From Microbacterium sp. 1.5R (GTDB lineage: Bacteria > Actinomycetota > Actinomycetes > Actinomycetales > Microbacteriaceae), in assembly GCF_007667425.1 (NCBI RefSeq), contig NZ_VDRC01000001.1:2231062-2295061 (forward strand): a DNA stretch of 64,000 nt. Direction: 5' to 3'. The notes under the pieces are model-generated. The model saw nothing but the letters and a program-made list of their open reading frames with translations. It did no database searches and was not told the origin of the DNA. Position 1 is the stretch's first letter. Each line of letters begins with the position of its first letter. Shown one piece after another: positions 1-8,641 of the stretch. Made by a program: the position numbers and the translations under genes.

Positions 1-284
1 CGCTGGGTACCCAGATCGCCGACGAGCAGGGCACCGTCACCTTCACGTGGACGATCCCGGCCGAGTACGACCTCGGGACTCACACGGTGACGCTCACCGG
101 GGCGAGCTCCGGCAGTGTGGCGGCGACGTTCCAGGTGGTGGCCTCCGGGCTCGCCTCGACCGGCGGCCAGGTGCAGGGCGGGTGGATCGCCCTCGCGGGG
201 CTGCTGCTGATGCTGGGTCTCGGTGCCGTCCGGTACGGCAGGCGCCGAGCGCAGACCGTCGCGACCGACCGCATGGTCGAGTAG
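1..284 (+). CDS. C-terminal end of an LAXTG-anchored surface protein (partial)
   Basis: The reading frame is open from the window edge and stops at 282-284, so only about 93 residues are visible. The first 50 or so look like the end of an Ig-like or PKD-type beta domain (TFTWTIPAEYD followed by GTHTVTLTG). The tail is a classical cell-wall sorting signal: LASTGG, a hydrophobic helix (WIALAGLLLMLGLGAV), and a basic end (RYGRRRA). LAXTG is the motif used by class E sortases of high-GC Gram-positive bacteria, so the protein is probably linked covalently to peptidoglycan with its beta domains outside the cell. The binding function lies upstream of the window and cannot be judged. The DUF5819/HTTM pair follows on the same strand within 70 bases. 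Confidence 0.8.
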   Translation, partial: LGTQIADEQGTVTFTWTIPAEYDLGTHTVTLTGASSGSVAATFQVVASGLASTGGQVQGGWIALAGLLLMLGLGAVRYGRRRAQTVATDRMVE

Positions 285-353
285 CGACACCCTCGTCGGG
301 GCAGCCGCGCACGGCGGCCCCGACACCTCTCGGCGGTCAGGAAGGTGCGCACA

Positions 354-1166
354 ATGACCACGACACAGACATCACCCGAACCGGACACCGTCGACGAACG
401 CGGTGACGCGGCGAGGCCGCGGCCCGCGTGGTGGGTCAAGCTGATCGCCTTCGCGGCGTGCCTGTTGACCCTCTGGCACGTCGGGGCGTCCTTCTTATGG
501 ATCGCCCCGTACTCCGCGCTCCGCGAGATCCCCACGCAGGAGGTCCTTTCGGGCTACATGCTGCCGATGTTCGGCCAGTCGTGGAGCGTGTTCGCGCCCG
601 AGCCCATCAACGGCGACTACCACTTCAACGTCCGAGCCGTGATCGAGAAGGACGGCGAGCAGATCGAGACCGGTTGGGTCAGCGCGACCGACGTCGAGCT
701 GTCGATGATCCGGTACAACCTGTTCCCGCCGCGCGCCGGCATCCAGTCCAGCGAGGTCGCCAGCGGGCAGATGAACGCCTATAACAAGCTGAGCGACGAG
801 CAGCAGGCGGTCGTCGCACTCGACTACACCGAAGAAGGATGGGAGGAGTGGATGGTGCGCTCCTTCGACGAGCTCGAGGGCGACAACCCGCAGACCGAGG
901 CGTACATGTCTGAGGAGCATCTCTCGACGGCGTACGCCACCCAGGTCGCCTACGCGATCTGGGGCGCGGATGCCGTGGTCGAGGTGCAGTATCGCGTGAG
1001 CCGGCAGAACGTCGTGCCCTACGCCGAGCGGAACGACCCCGGTGCGCAGCGACCGGACCCGACGTTCTCGACGACCGGGTGGCGCCTCCCGCTGGAAGAG
1101 GAAGGGCAGAGCCGCGAGAACTTCGCGAACACCTTCCGCAGCCAGTTCGAGAGGACCCAGCAGTGA
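354..1166 (+). CDS. DUF5819 family membrane-anchored protein (SdpA-like)
   Basis: The protein has 270 residues. The ATG at 354 is chosen because an AGGAAGG Shine-Dalgarno sequence ends about 8 bases before it; the in-frame GTG at 345 overlaps that site. One hydrophobic helix near residues 26-45 (LIAFAACLLTLWHVGASFLW) is followed by an extracytoplasmic domain that includes MFGQSWSVFAPEP, a signature I associate with DUF5819. The stop overlaps the GTG start of the HTTM gene, so the two are translationally coupled. In Bacillus, SdpA (a small membrane protein) and SdpB (HTTM) together mature the SdpC toxin. This pair has the same architecture, but no SdpC-like gene is visible nearby, so the substrate is unknown. 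Confidence 0.75.
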   Translation: MTTTQTSPEPDTVDERGDAARPRPAWWVKLIAFAACLLTLWHVGASFLWIAPYSALREIPTQEVLSGYMLPMFGQSWSVFAPEPINGDYHFNVRAVIEKDGEQIETGWVSATDVELSMIRYNLFPPRAGIQSSEVASGQMNAYNKLSDEQQAVVALDYTEEGWEEWMVRSFDELEGDNPQTEAYMSEEHLSTAYATQVAYAIWGADAVVEVQYRVSRQNVVPYAERNDPGAQRPDPTFSTTGWRLPLEEEGQSRENFANTFRSQFERTQQ

Positions 1167-2485
1167 GCGTCCCCGCGAAGACCCACGGACGGCGGCGCGA
1201 CGGCGGAGCTGGGTCGAAGGGCGGAGCTGCGTCAAAGGGCGGAGCTGCATCGAAGGGGAACGCCGAGAACCGGACGACGAAGGATGCCGCGCGGCAGCCC
1301 TCCGCGACGACCACCGCCCCGGCGCCGGTCGAGTCGCCGGCGTCCCCGCATCCGGCGCCCGCATCCGCTCTCGCCTCCGCACCCGCTCCCGCCTCCGCAC
1401 CCGCCCAGGCGCGGGACGTGAGTCCTGCGTCGTTCCCCGTGCGGCTGCTGACCTTCGCGTCGTCGATGGTCGGCGGGCTGTGGGCCATGGTCGTGTCGGC
1501 CATCGACCGTGTCTCCACGTTCATCGGCAACTGGCTCTTCCACGGCAAGAAGGCGCTCTACGGGCTGGCGGTCACCCGCATCCTCTTCGGCGTCACCGCG
1601 ATCGGCCTCCTCGTCTCGAACTTCGGCACCCGTCTCTACACGTTCGGCTCGGGCTCGGCGTGGAACGGCGAGCTCGCGCAGCCGGTCAGCGACTTCCCGA
1701 CCATCTGGGTGTTCAGTACGTTCCACGCGGCGATGGGCAACGACGTGCTGTACACCGCGCTGTACCTGATCCTCGGCGTGCTGGCGGTGCTGTTCGTGCT
1801 GGGGTGGCGCTTCCGGATCGTGCTCCCGGTGTTCTTCTGCCTGTGGGTCGGTTTCGTCGAGGCGAACGACATGGTGGGCGATCAGGGCGACAACATGTTC
1901 CGGATCGCCCTGCTGCTGCTGTTCTTCGCCGACCCCGCTGCTCGCTGGTCTCTCGATGCGCGCCGTCGCGCGAAGAGCGGGGAGTGGTTCGCCTCAGACA
2001 GTCAGCCCGCGCTCCTCGGCACGGTCTTCCACAACCTCGCGCTCATGGCGCTGACCGCCCAGGTGTGCTTCGTGTACGCATCCGGCGCGCTGTTCAAGGC
2101 CGGCGGAGATCCGTGGAAAGAGGGGTACGCGGTCTACAACCCGCTGCAGACCGCTCGATTCGGCACCTGGCCCGTCCTCAGCGACCTCGTCACGAGCTGG
2201 GGGCCCATGGTGGTCGCCGCCAGCTGGGGATCGATCATCCTGCAGGTCGCGTTCCCGCTCATGCTGCTCACCCGCCCCACGCGGTTGATCGGCCTGCTCG
2301 GCATCCTGTCGTTCCACATCGGTATCGCGGTGCTGATGGGCCTGCCGTGGTTCTCGCTCACCATGATCGCCATCGACGCGATCTTCATCCGCGACCGCAC
2401 CTGGGCGCGGCTGAGCGCGGGTGTCGCCCGCCGGTGGGACGCTGCGAAGTCCGCTCCGCCGCCGCGCACGTCTGCCGCGGCGTGA
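1163..2485 (+). CDS. HTTM-domain membrane protein (SdpB-like)
   Basis: The protein has 440 residues and starts at the GTG that overlaps the TGA of the DUF5819 gene (GTGA). Residues 1-90 are a low-complexity, probably cytoplasmic, Gly/Ala/Lys/Pro-rich tail containing short direct repeats (SKGGAASKGGAASKG). From about residue 120 there are several transmembrane helices with typical HTTM features: YGLAVTRILFGVTAIGLL, a conserved GDNMFRIALLLLFF segment, and FHIGIAVLMGLPWFSLTM near the C-terminus. HTTM proteins are related to the vitamin K-dependent gamma-carboxylase fold and to SdpB. The partner DUF5819 protein probably works with it in modifying or exporting a substrate, but the reaction cannot be read from the sequence. 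Confidence 0.8.
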   Translation: MSVPAKTHGRRRDGGAGSKGGAASKGGAASKGNAENRTTKDAARQPSATTTAPAPVESPASPHPAPASALASAPAPASAPAQARDVSPASFPVRLLTFASSMVGGLWAMVVSAIDRVSTFIGNWLFHGKKALYGLAVTRILFGVTAIGLLVSNFGTRLYTFGSGSAWNGELAQPVSDFPTIWVFSTFHAAMGNDVLYTALYLILGVLAVLFVLGWRFRIVLPVFFCLWVGFVEANDMVGDQGDNMFRIALLLLFFADPAARWSLDARRRAKSGEWFASDSQPALLGTVFHNLALMALTAQVCFVYASGALFKAGGDPWKEGYAVYNPLQTARFGTWPVLSDLVTSWGPMVVAASWGSIILQVAFPLMLLTRPTRLIGLLGILSFHIGIAVLMGLPWFSLTMIAIDAIFIRDRTWARLSAGVARRWDAAKSAPPPRTSAAA

Positions 2486-2669
2486 ACGAGGTGTGATCGC
2501 GCCCGGCCGTCCTGACCCCGCATGACTGCGGTTCGTCTGTGGGCTGACGACAAGCCGTCACCCGAACGAGGTCGCGGCGGGTTGGCGGAATCATACAGGC
2601 GACTTCGAGGTCGGTTGTGGCAGATCTACCATGGAGGCATCCCCGATCTTCTCCTGAGAGGAACGCGCC

Positions 2670-4736
2670 ATGGTCGACGCCGCCGTCCGTCCGGACACCA
2701 CCCCTGCCGAGTCGAACGACTCAGCCGCGCGCCTGCGGCTCGACGTCGATGCCGTCACCGACCTGCTGCTCGGCACCTGGGGCGACACCCGGCGCGAGGC
2801 CCGCGAGATGATCAAGGACTCGGCGTTCTGGCGCAAGGACGAGCTCGGCAAGGACGAGCATCGTGAGCGGGTGCTGAGCCAGCTGCACCTCCTCGTCGAC
2901 AACAAGGCCGTGCATCGCGCGTTCCCCGAGCGCCTCGGAGGCGAGGAGAACAACGGAGCCAACATCGCCGGCTTCGAGGAGCTCGTGGTCGCAGACCCCA
3001 GCCTGCAGATCAAGTCGGGTGTGCAGTGGGGGCTGTTCGGCTCCGCCGTGCTGCAGCTGGGCACCGCCGAGCACCACGACAAGTGGCTCCCGGGGATCAT
3101 GAGTCTCGAGATCCCCGGCGCGTTCGCGATGACCGAGATCGGGCACGGATCCGACGTCGCCGCCGTGGGCACCACCGCGACCTACGACCCCGACACCGAG
3201 GAGTTCGTCATCCACACGCCGTTCCGCGCGGCGACGAAGGAGTATCTCGGCAACGCGGCGCTGCACGGCGTCGCCGCCACCGTCTTCGCGCAGCTCATCA
3301 CGAACGGCGTGAACCACGGAGTGCACTGCTTCTACGTGCCGCTGCGCGGCGAGGACGGCGTCGACCTGCCGGGCATCGGCCGCGAGGACGACGGACTCAA
3401 GGGCGGGCTCAACGGCATCGACAACGGGCGTCTGTCGTTCGATCAGGTCCGCATCCCGCGCACCAACCTGCTGAACCGCTACGGCGACGTCGCCGCAGAC
3501 GGCACCTACTCCAGCGCGATCGACAGCCCCGGTCGTCGCTTCTTCACGATGCTCGGAACCCTGGTGCAGGGGCGTGTCTCACTCGACGGCGCCGCCTCGT
3601 GGGCGTCGGCCCTCGGCCTGAAGATCGCGATCACCTACGCGACGCAGCGCCGACAGTTCGACGGCGTCGACGGCCAGGAGGTCGTGCTGCTCGACTACGG
3701 CAAGCACCAGCGCCGTCTGCTTCCGCGTCTCGCCACGACGTACGCGCACATCTTCGCGCACGACGAGTTCCTGCAGAAGTTCGACGGCGTCTTCTCGGGT
3801 CGCACCGACACCCCGGCCGACCGGGAAGACCTCGAGACCCTCGCGGCCGCGCTCAAGCCGCTGTCGACCTGGCACGCCCTCGACACGTTGCAGGAGGCCC
3901 GGGAGGCCTGCGGCGGCGCCGGCTTCATGTTCGAGAACCGCCTCGTCGGACTCCGCGCCGACCTCGACATCTACGTCACCTTCGAGGGCGACAACAACGT
4001 GCTCCTGCAGCTCGTCGGCAAGCGCCTGCTCACCGACTTCGCGAAGCAGTTCACGGGGAAGGATGCTGCGGCCCTCGCCAAGTTCGCCGTCGGACAGACC
4101 GCCGGCAAGCTGTTCCACGGCGCCGGTCTGCGGCAGTTCGGGCAGTCGGTCGCCGACTTCGGCCAGGTGGCGCGGTCGGTGGAGAACGGGCTGCGCGAAG
4201 AGCAGCAGCACCTCCTGCTCGCGGAGCGGGTGCAGCAGATGATCGCCGACATCGCGACGCGTCTGCGCCCCGGCGCGAAGGACAAGGCGCTCGGTTCGCG
4301 GCTGTTCAACGAGAACCAGGCCGAGCTCATCGAGGCGGCCCGCGCGCACGGCGAGCTGCTGCAGTGGGAGGCCTTCACCGACGCCGTGCACCGCGTCGAG
4401 GACGCCGACACCAAGAAGGTGCTGACCTGGTTGCGCGACCTGTTCGGTCTGCAGCTCATCGAAAAGCACCTCGCCTGGCACCTCATCAACGGCCGGCTGT
4501 CGATGCAGCGCGCGGCAGCGGTGTCGAGCTACATCGATCGTCTGTGCGCTCGCCTGCGCCCCCATGCGCTCGACCTCGTCGACGCGTTCGGGTACGAACC
4601 GGAGCATGTGCGTGCGCCCATCGCGTCAGGTGCGGAGAAAGTGCGTCAGGACGAGGCGCGCGCGTACTACGCCGCGCTCGCCGCATCCGGTGACGCGCCC
4701 GTCCAGGAGAAGGCGCTGAAGCAGAAGAAGCGCTGA
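2670..4736 (+). CDS. Acyl-CoA oxidase-type acyl-CoA dehydrogenase
   Basis: The protein has 688 residues, much longer than a standard acyl-CoA dehydrogenase (about 380) and close to acyl-CoA oxidases (650-700). It begins at an ATG preceded by AGAGGAA. The flavin-domain signature FAMTEIGHGSDVAAVGTTA is the acyl-CoA oxidase version (TELGHGSNV). Further matches are TLVQGRVSLDGAA and YATQRRQFD in the C-terminal helical domain, and EACGGAGFMFENRL with FEGDNNVLLQLV. It should oxidise acyl-CoA to trans-2-enoyl-CoA using FAD in the cytoplasm, in fatty-acid or branched acyl-CoA breakdown. The gene is flanked by gaps and looks monocistronic. Whether oxygen or an electron-transfer flavoprotein is the acceptor cannot be decided from sequence. 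Confidence 0.88.
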   Translation: MVDAAVRPDTTPAESNDSAARLRLDVDAVTDLLLGTWGDTRREAREMIKDSAFWRKDELGKDEHRERVLSQLHLLVDNKAVHRAFPERLGGEENNGANIAGFEELVVADPSLQIKSGVQWGLFGSAVLQLGTAEHHDKWLPGIMSLEIPGAFAMTEIGHGSDVAAVGTTATYDPDTEEFVIHTPFRAATKEYLGNAALHGVAATVFAQLITNGVNHGVHCFYVPLRGEDGVDLPGIGREDDGLKGGLNGIDNGRLSFDQVRIPRTNLLNRYGDVAADGTYSSAIDSPGRRFFTMLGTLVQGRVSLDGAASWASALGLKIAITYATQRRQFDGVDGQEVVLLDYGKHQRRLLPRLATTYAHIFAHDEFLQKFDGVFSGRTDTPADREDLETLAAALKPLSTWHALDTLQEAREACGGAGFMFENRLVGLRADLDIYVTFEGDNNVLLQLVGKRLLTDFAKQFTGKDAAALAKFAVGQTAGKLFHGAGLRQFGQSVADFGQVARSVENGLREEQQHLLLAERVQQMIADIATRLRPGAKDKALGSRLFNENQAELIEAARAHGELLQWEAFTDAVHRVEDADTKKVLTWLRDLFGLQLIEKHLAWHLINGRLSMQRAAAVSSYIDRLCARLRPHALDLVDAFGYEPEHVRAPIASGAEKVRQDEARAYYAALAASGDAPVQEKALKQKKR

Positions 4737-4838
4737 CGCGCGTCGAGAACGCCCGGGGTGACGAGCGGGGCGCACATCTCCCGCCTAGCCGACGGGGATA
4801 GTGTCGACGTCTACCCGCACGAGTTCTGAGGAGTCGAC

Positions 4839-5885
4839 ATGACCCGCGTCCACGCCTACGCCGCCCCGAGCGAAGCCGCTCCGCTCGAGAAGACCGTCAT
4901 CGACCGGCGTGAGCTCGGTCCGCACGACGTGCTGATCGACATCGCCTTCGCCGGCATCTGCCACTCCGACATCCACACCGTTCGCGGTGACTGGGGGCCG
5001 CAGAAGTACCCGCTCGCGCCTGGGCACGAGATCGCCGGGACCGTGACCGCTGTCGGCTCGGACGTCACGCGTCACTCCGTGGGCGACCGGGTCGGCGTGG
5101 GATGCATGGTCAACTCGTGCGGCGAGTGCCGCAACTGCCAGCGAGGCGACGAGCAGTTCTGCACGAACGGCACGATCCTGACCTACGGAAGCACCGACCG
5201 CGACGGCACGATCACCCAGGGCGGATACTCCGAGCAGGTCGTCGTGACCGAATCGTTCGTCGTGCGCATCCCCGACGGCATCGAGCTGGATGCCGCGGCA
5301 CCGCTGCTCTGCGCCGGCATCACCACCTACTCGCCGCTGCGGCACTGGAACGTCGGCCCCGGCAGTCGCGTCGCCGTCGTCGGACTCGGCGGACTCGGCC
5401 ACATGGCGGTGCAGATCGCGCACGCCCTCGGCGCGGAGGTCACGGTGCTGTCGCAGACGCTGAACAAGAAGGACGACGGACTGCGCCTCGGCGCCGACCA
5501 CTACTACGCGACGAGCGACCGGGAGACGTTCCGCAGCCTGCGCTCGTCGTTCGACGTGATCCTCAACACCGTCAGCGCGGTCGTGGACCTGCGCTCGTAC
5601 CTCAGCCTGCTCGACGTCGGCGGGTCGATGGTGTGCGTCGGCGCTCCGTCCGAGCCGCTGCCGGTGCAGGTGATGTCGCTGATCGGCGGACGCCGCTCGC
5701 TCGCCGGGTCGAACATCGGCGGCATCCAGGAGACGCAGGAGATGCTCGACTTCTGCGCCGAGCACGGCATCGCGTCGGAGGTCGAGGTCATCTCCGCAGC
5801 ACAGATCAACGACGCGTACGAGCGCGTGCTCGCGTCGGACGTTCGCTACCGCTTCGTCATCGACGGATCGACCTTCGCGGACTGA
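4839..5885 (+). CDS. Zinc-dependent alcohol dehydrogenase (cinnamyl-alcohol-dehydrogenase type)
   Basis: The protein has 348 residues, normal for the medium-chain dehydrogenase family. Catalytic zinc ligands are visible at C41 (GICHSD) and H63-E64 (GHEIAG). The structural zinc site has four cysteines, C94, C97, C100 and C108. The nucleotide-binding loop is [13 protein letters not shown]. The order of motifs fits the CAD/YahK-like group, which reduces aldehydes to alcohols with NADPH. The ATG at 4839 follows a GAGGAG ribosome-binding site. The gene stands alone, downstream of the acyl-CoA oxidase by about 100 bases. The natural substrate is unknown. Confidence 0.88.
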   Translation: MTRVHAYAAPSEAAPLEKTVIDRRELGPHDVLIDIAFAGICHSDIHTVRGDWGPQKYPLAPGHEIAGTVTAVGSDVTRHSVGDRVGVGCMVNSCGECRNCQRGDEQFCTNGTILTYGSTDRDGTITQGGYSEQVVVTESFVVRIPDGIELDAAAPLLCAGITTYSPLRHWNVGPGSRVAVVGLGGLGHMAVQIAHALGAEVTVLSQTLNKKDDGLRLGADHYYATSDRETFRSLRSSFDVILNTVSAVVDLRSYLSLLDVGGSMVCVGAPSEPLPVQVMSLIGGRRSLAGSNIGGIQETQEMLDFCAEHGIASEVEVISAAQINDAYERVLASDVRYRFVIDGSTFAD

Positions 5886-6182
5886 GCGGCCGTCCGGCTC
5901 GTTGAACGGTCGGAGCGGATGGGGGCGTTCTCCCGAAGGTTGTTCATCGAGTGGAGTGGGTGGGGACGTCCTCCCGTAGGTCGTTGAGCGAGCGGAGCGA
6001 GACGAAACGGGTCAAGGATCGCGGGTCGCGGGTGGGTCGTTGAGCGAGCGGAGCGAGTCGAAACGCGGTGAGATTCCTCGCAGCTGAGCGCCCTGTTCTT
6101 CGCTGTTCCGGTGTTCCAGAATTCCCCTCTGATCTGGCCTGTTTCCGAGGATCTCTGAGGTAGGAATGTCGGTGGCCCCGAG
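5886..6182. repeat. Intergenic repeat cluster: two intact and two decayed copies of a 30-bp element
   Basis: This 297-bp gap holds no gene. Two near-identical 30-mers lie at 5980-6009 and 6036-6065. Each begins GTCGTTGAGCGAGCGGAGCG and ends CGAAACG, and they differ at one base. Diverged versions are seen at about 5899-5920 (GTTGAACGGTCGGAGCGGA) and 5939-5960 (TTGTTCATCGAGTGGAGTGG). A companion sequence, GGGGCGTTCTCCCG / GGGGACGTCCTCCCG, is also duplicated at 5922-5936 and 5962-5976. Such repeats are common between genes in Microbacteriaceae. Here they sit directly ahead of the DUF222-HNH gene. Confidence 0.8.
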
Positions 6183-7836
6183 TTGAATGGGGGCATGACC
6201 CACCCCGCCGCCACCCTCGCCCAGGTCGCGTCCGACCTGGATGCGGTGCTGTCCGGCGACGCTCTCGCGGGTGTGTCCGACGTGGAGCGGCTGACGGTGT
6301 TGCAGGCGGCGGGCGCGGTGTTGCGGCGGGTCGAAGCGGTGGTCGTCGAGACTCTCGCGTCGACCGATACGACTGAGCTCGCCCACAGTGCAGGGTGTCG
6401 CACCCCCCGCGAGCTCCTGCAACGTGCCCTTCTCCTCGACGGTCCCAGTGCGGGGCGGGTGGTGAAGGCTGTGGGCGCGGTGGCGCGGGAGTCGAGTCCG
6501 GTGTCGGGGGAGTGGCTCCCCGCCCGGTGGCCGGCGCTGCTCGACGCTCTCCTGGACGGAGTGATCGGAGTTGCCGGGATCGTGTCGGCGACAGCTCCGG
6601 TGGAGGGGATCCGCGACCGTATCGGAACAGAGGAGCGCCTCACCGCGGATGCGTTTCTCGCCGATGCCGCCCGCGGTCTGCGCGACGGGACGGAAACGCG
6701 CGACGAGGAGAGTCGAGACGACGACGGTATCGACGCCGGCGCTATCGAGGCGGGCAGCATCGGCCCGGGGGTGATGCCCGAGGATCTGGGGCGCCTCGCG
6801 CAGCAGATCGCCCTCGTCCTCGACCCGGATGGACCGGAGCCGGATGATCAGCGGGCGTTGCAGCGTCGCGGTCTGGAGATCGGGCGGCTCCACCAGGGGT
6901 TGCACCGCATCACAGGACACCTGCTCCCCGACGCGGCGGCACAGCTGCGGCTGATCGTGGACGCGATGCTCAACCCGAAGGTCGCCGGCGGCCCGCCCCA
7001 CCCGTCTGGCGTGACATTCGAGGCATCGCAGATGATCGACGCGACCGCCGCACAGGGCGATGACATCGACCCCGATCCGTGGAATGAGGATCCGCGGGCG
7101 GTGATCGATCCGCGCACCCATACTCAGAAGCGTCATGATGCGTTCGCAGCAGCGCTGGGGATCGCTGCGCGGCACGAGGAGATGCCCTCACTGGGCGGTG
7201 CGGCGCCGACCCTGGTCGTGACGGTGGACGCGAAGGATCTCGTAGTGAATGCCGGGCGCGCGCACCTTCCCGGATCGGATGCGACCATTCCGACGTCTGC
7301 GGCCGCGCACAGAGCGTGTGCGGGGGTCATTCAACGCGTGGTCGTCGATGAGGGACGGATCGTGGGGATCACGGTGACAGACCGGGTGTTCACGGTGCAC
7401 CAGCGGCGCGCGATCGTCGCGCGCGATCGAGAGTGTCTGATCCCCGGGTGTCACGTACCGGCATCGTGGTGCGAGATCCACCACGTGACCGAGCACGCGC
7501 GGGGCGGGGCGACGGCGACCGACAACGGTGTGCCGCTGTGCTGGTGGCAACCACCGCTCCCTCGACACCTCCGGGTGGGAGATACGAATGCAGGGCGGTG
7601 TGCCTCAGGTTCGCGGTCCGGGGTGGTGGGATCCCACTCGCCGATGGCGCACACCCACCCACAGTGCAACGGCTCTTCACAGGCCACCCGCGTTCGCACG
7701 TCGCCGCGGACGACTGCGACCGAGCAACGACACGATTCCCGGCGACGCAGCTCGCCCGGCGACGCAGCTCGCCCGGATTCAGCTCGCTCGGAATCACCTC
7801 GCCGAAATCCGGCTCGCAGCGAGACCCCGCGGATGA
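6183..7836 (+). pseudogene. DUF222-HNH endonuclease, frameshifted inside the HNH motif
   Basis: The first 455 or so residues follow the usual DUF222 plan: a helical N-terminal domain, then the HNH domain with CLIPGCHVPASWCEIHHVTEH, which supplies zinc cysteines and the first histidines. After CWW the frame should continue HHRSLDTSGWEI. The bases at 7541-7560 read TGGCAACCACCGC instead of TGGCACCACCGC, one extra A at 7549-7550. The expected residues resume in the +1 frame (NHRSLDTSGWEI, then PGWWDPTRRWRTP) and run to a stop at 7836. Unrepaired, the frame carries on as unrelated residues to 7850. The start is uncertain between ATG 6183 and ATG 6195. It may be a true pseudogene or a sequencing error. 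The family is repetitive and poorly characterised in actinobacteria. Confidence 0.82.
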
Positions 7837-7923
7837 AGGAGATCGCGTGAGCGTGCGGCCGAGGCTGCGCGCTCTCGGTCGAGCTCTCGGTCGAGTGTCC
7901 GCACCGGGCGATACCGTCATCAC

Positions 7924-8505
7924 ATGTCCTCCCTTCTCATCGGTCCCGACGAACGTGCGCGGTGCGCCTGGGTCGGCGACGACGCCGAGTACCGCCGCTA
8001 CCACGACGAGGAATGGGGCACCCCGCTGCACGGCAACCGCGCGCTCTTCGAGAAAATGGCGCTCGAGGGATTCCAAGCGGGGCTGTCGTGGATCACGATC
8101 CTCCGCAAACGTCCGCGCTTCCGTGAGGTCTTCGCCGGATTCGATCCCGATACCGTCGCCGAATTCGACGAGACCGACGTGGAGCGGCTCATGGGCGACG
8201 CGGGCATCATCCGCAATCGCGCCAAGATCGAGGCGACCATCGGCAACGCACGCATCGTCCGCACGATGGCCGACGGCGAACTCGACGAGCTCATGTGGTC
8301 GTTCGCTCCGCCGGCCGCCGGCATCCGTCCCGCGTCGTTCGCCGACGTCCCCGCCGTCACCCCCGAATCGACCGCCCTGAGCAAAGAGCTCCGCCGTCGC
8401 GGATTCCGCTTCGTGGGAGCCACGACGATGTATGCGCTGATGCAATCCGCGGGCATGGTCGACGACCACATCGAAGGATGCTGGAGAGCCGCTCGCTTGC
8501 AGTGA
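7924..8505 (+). CDS. tag: DNA-3-methyladenine glycosylase I
   Basis: The protein has 193 residues, the standard length for TAG. It removes 3-methyladenine from alkylated DNA as the first step of base-excision repair. The N-terminal signature RCAWVG followed by YHDEEWGTPLHG is diagnostic. The zinc-snap ligands are C14 and H27 at the N-terminus and H182 and C186 (HIEGC) at the C-terminus. The core helix-hairpin-helix region contains FQAGLSWITILRKR and AGIIRNRAKIEA. It is separated from the broken HNH gene by about 90 bases and from the T7SS operon by a promoter-containing gap. Confidence 0.95.
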   Translation: MSSLLIGPDERARCAWVGDDAEYRRYHDEEWGTPLHGNRALFEKMALEGFQAGLSWITILRKRPRFREVFAGFDPDTVAEFDETDVERLMGDAGIIRNRAKIEATIGNARIVRTMADGELDELMWSFAPPAAGIRPASFADVPAVTPESTALSKELRRRGFRFVGATTMYALMQSAGMVDDHIEGCWRAARLQ

Positions 8506-8523
8506 GCCGTCCATGCGCTCCTA

Positions 8524-8541
8524 CTGGGCAGTTCTCCCCAT
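8524..8541. promoter_or_regulatory. Imperfect inverted repeat, candidate operator of the first T7SS operon
   Basis: The sequence CTGGGCAGTTCTCCCCAT has arms separated by TT; 6 of 8 positions pair. A -10-like TTAGGAT begins at 8563, 22 bases from the end of the repeat. An almost identical and perfect version lies at 35891-35908 ahead of the WXG100 genes, at nearly the same distance from TTAGAAA. Position and similarity suggest an activator or repressor site near -35. The protein that binds is not known. Confidence 0.55.
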
Positions 8542-8641
8542 CGTGTGCGGTATCCCAGCCGGTTAGGATGATCGGGTGTATCGTGCGCCGCCGGGTGTGC
8601 GAGAGAGTCTTGAACAGCGAGACCCTGGGGGGGAACCGGGC

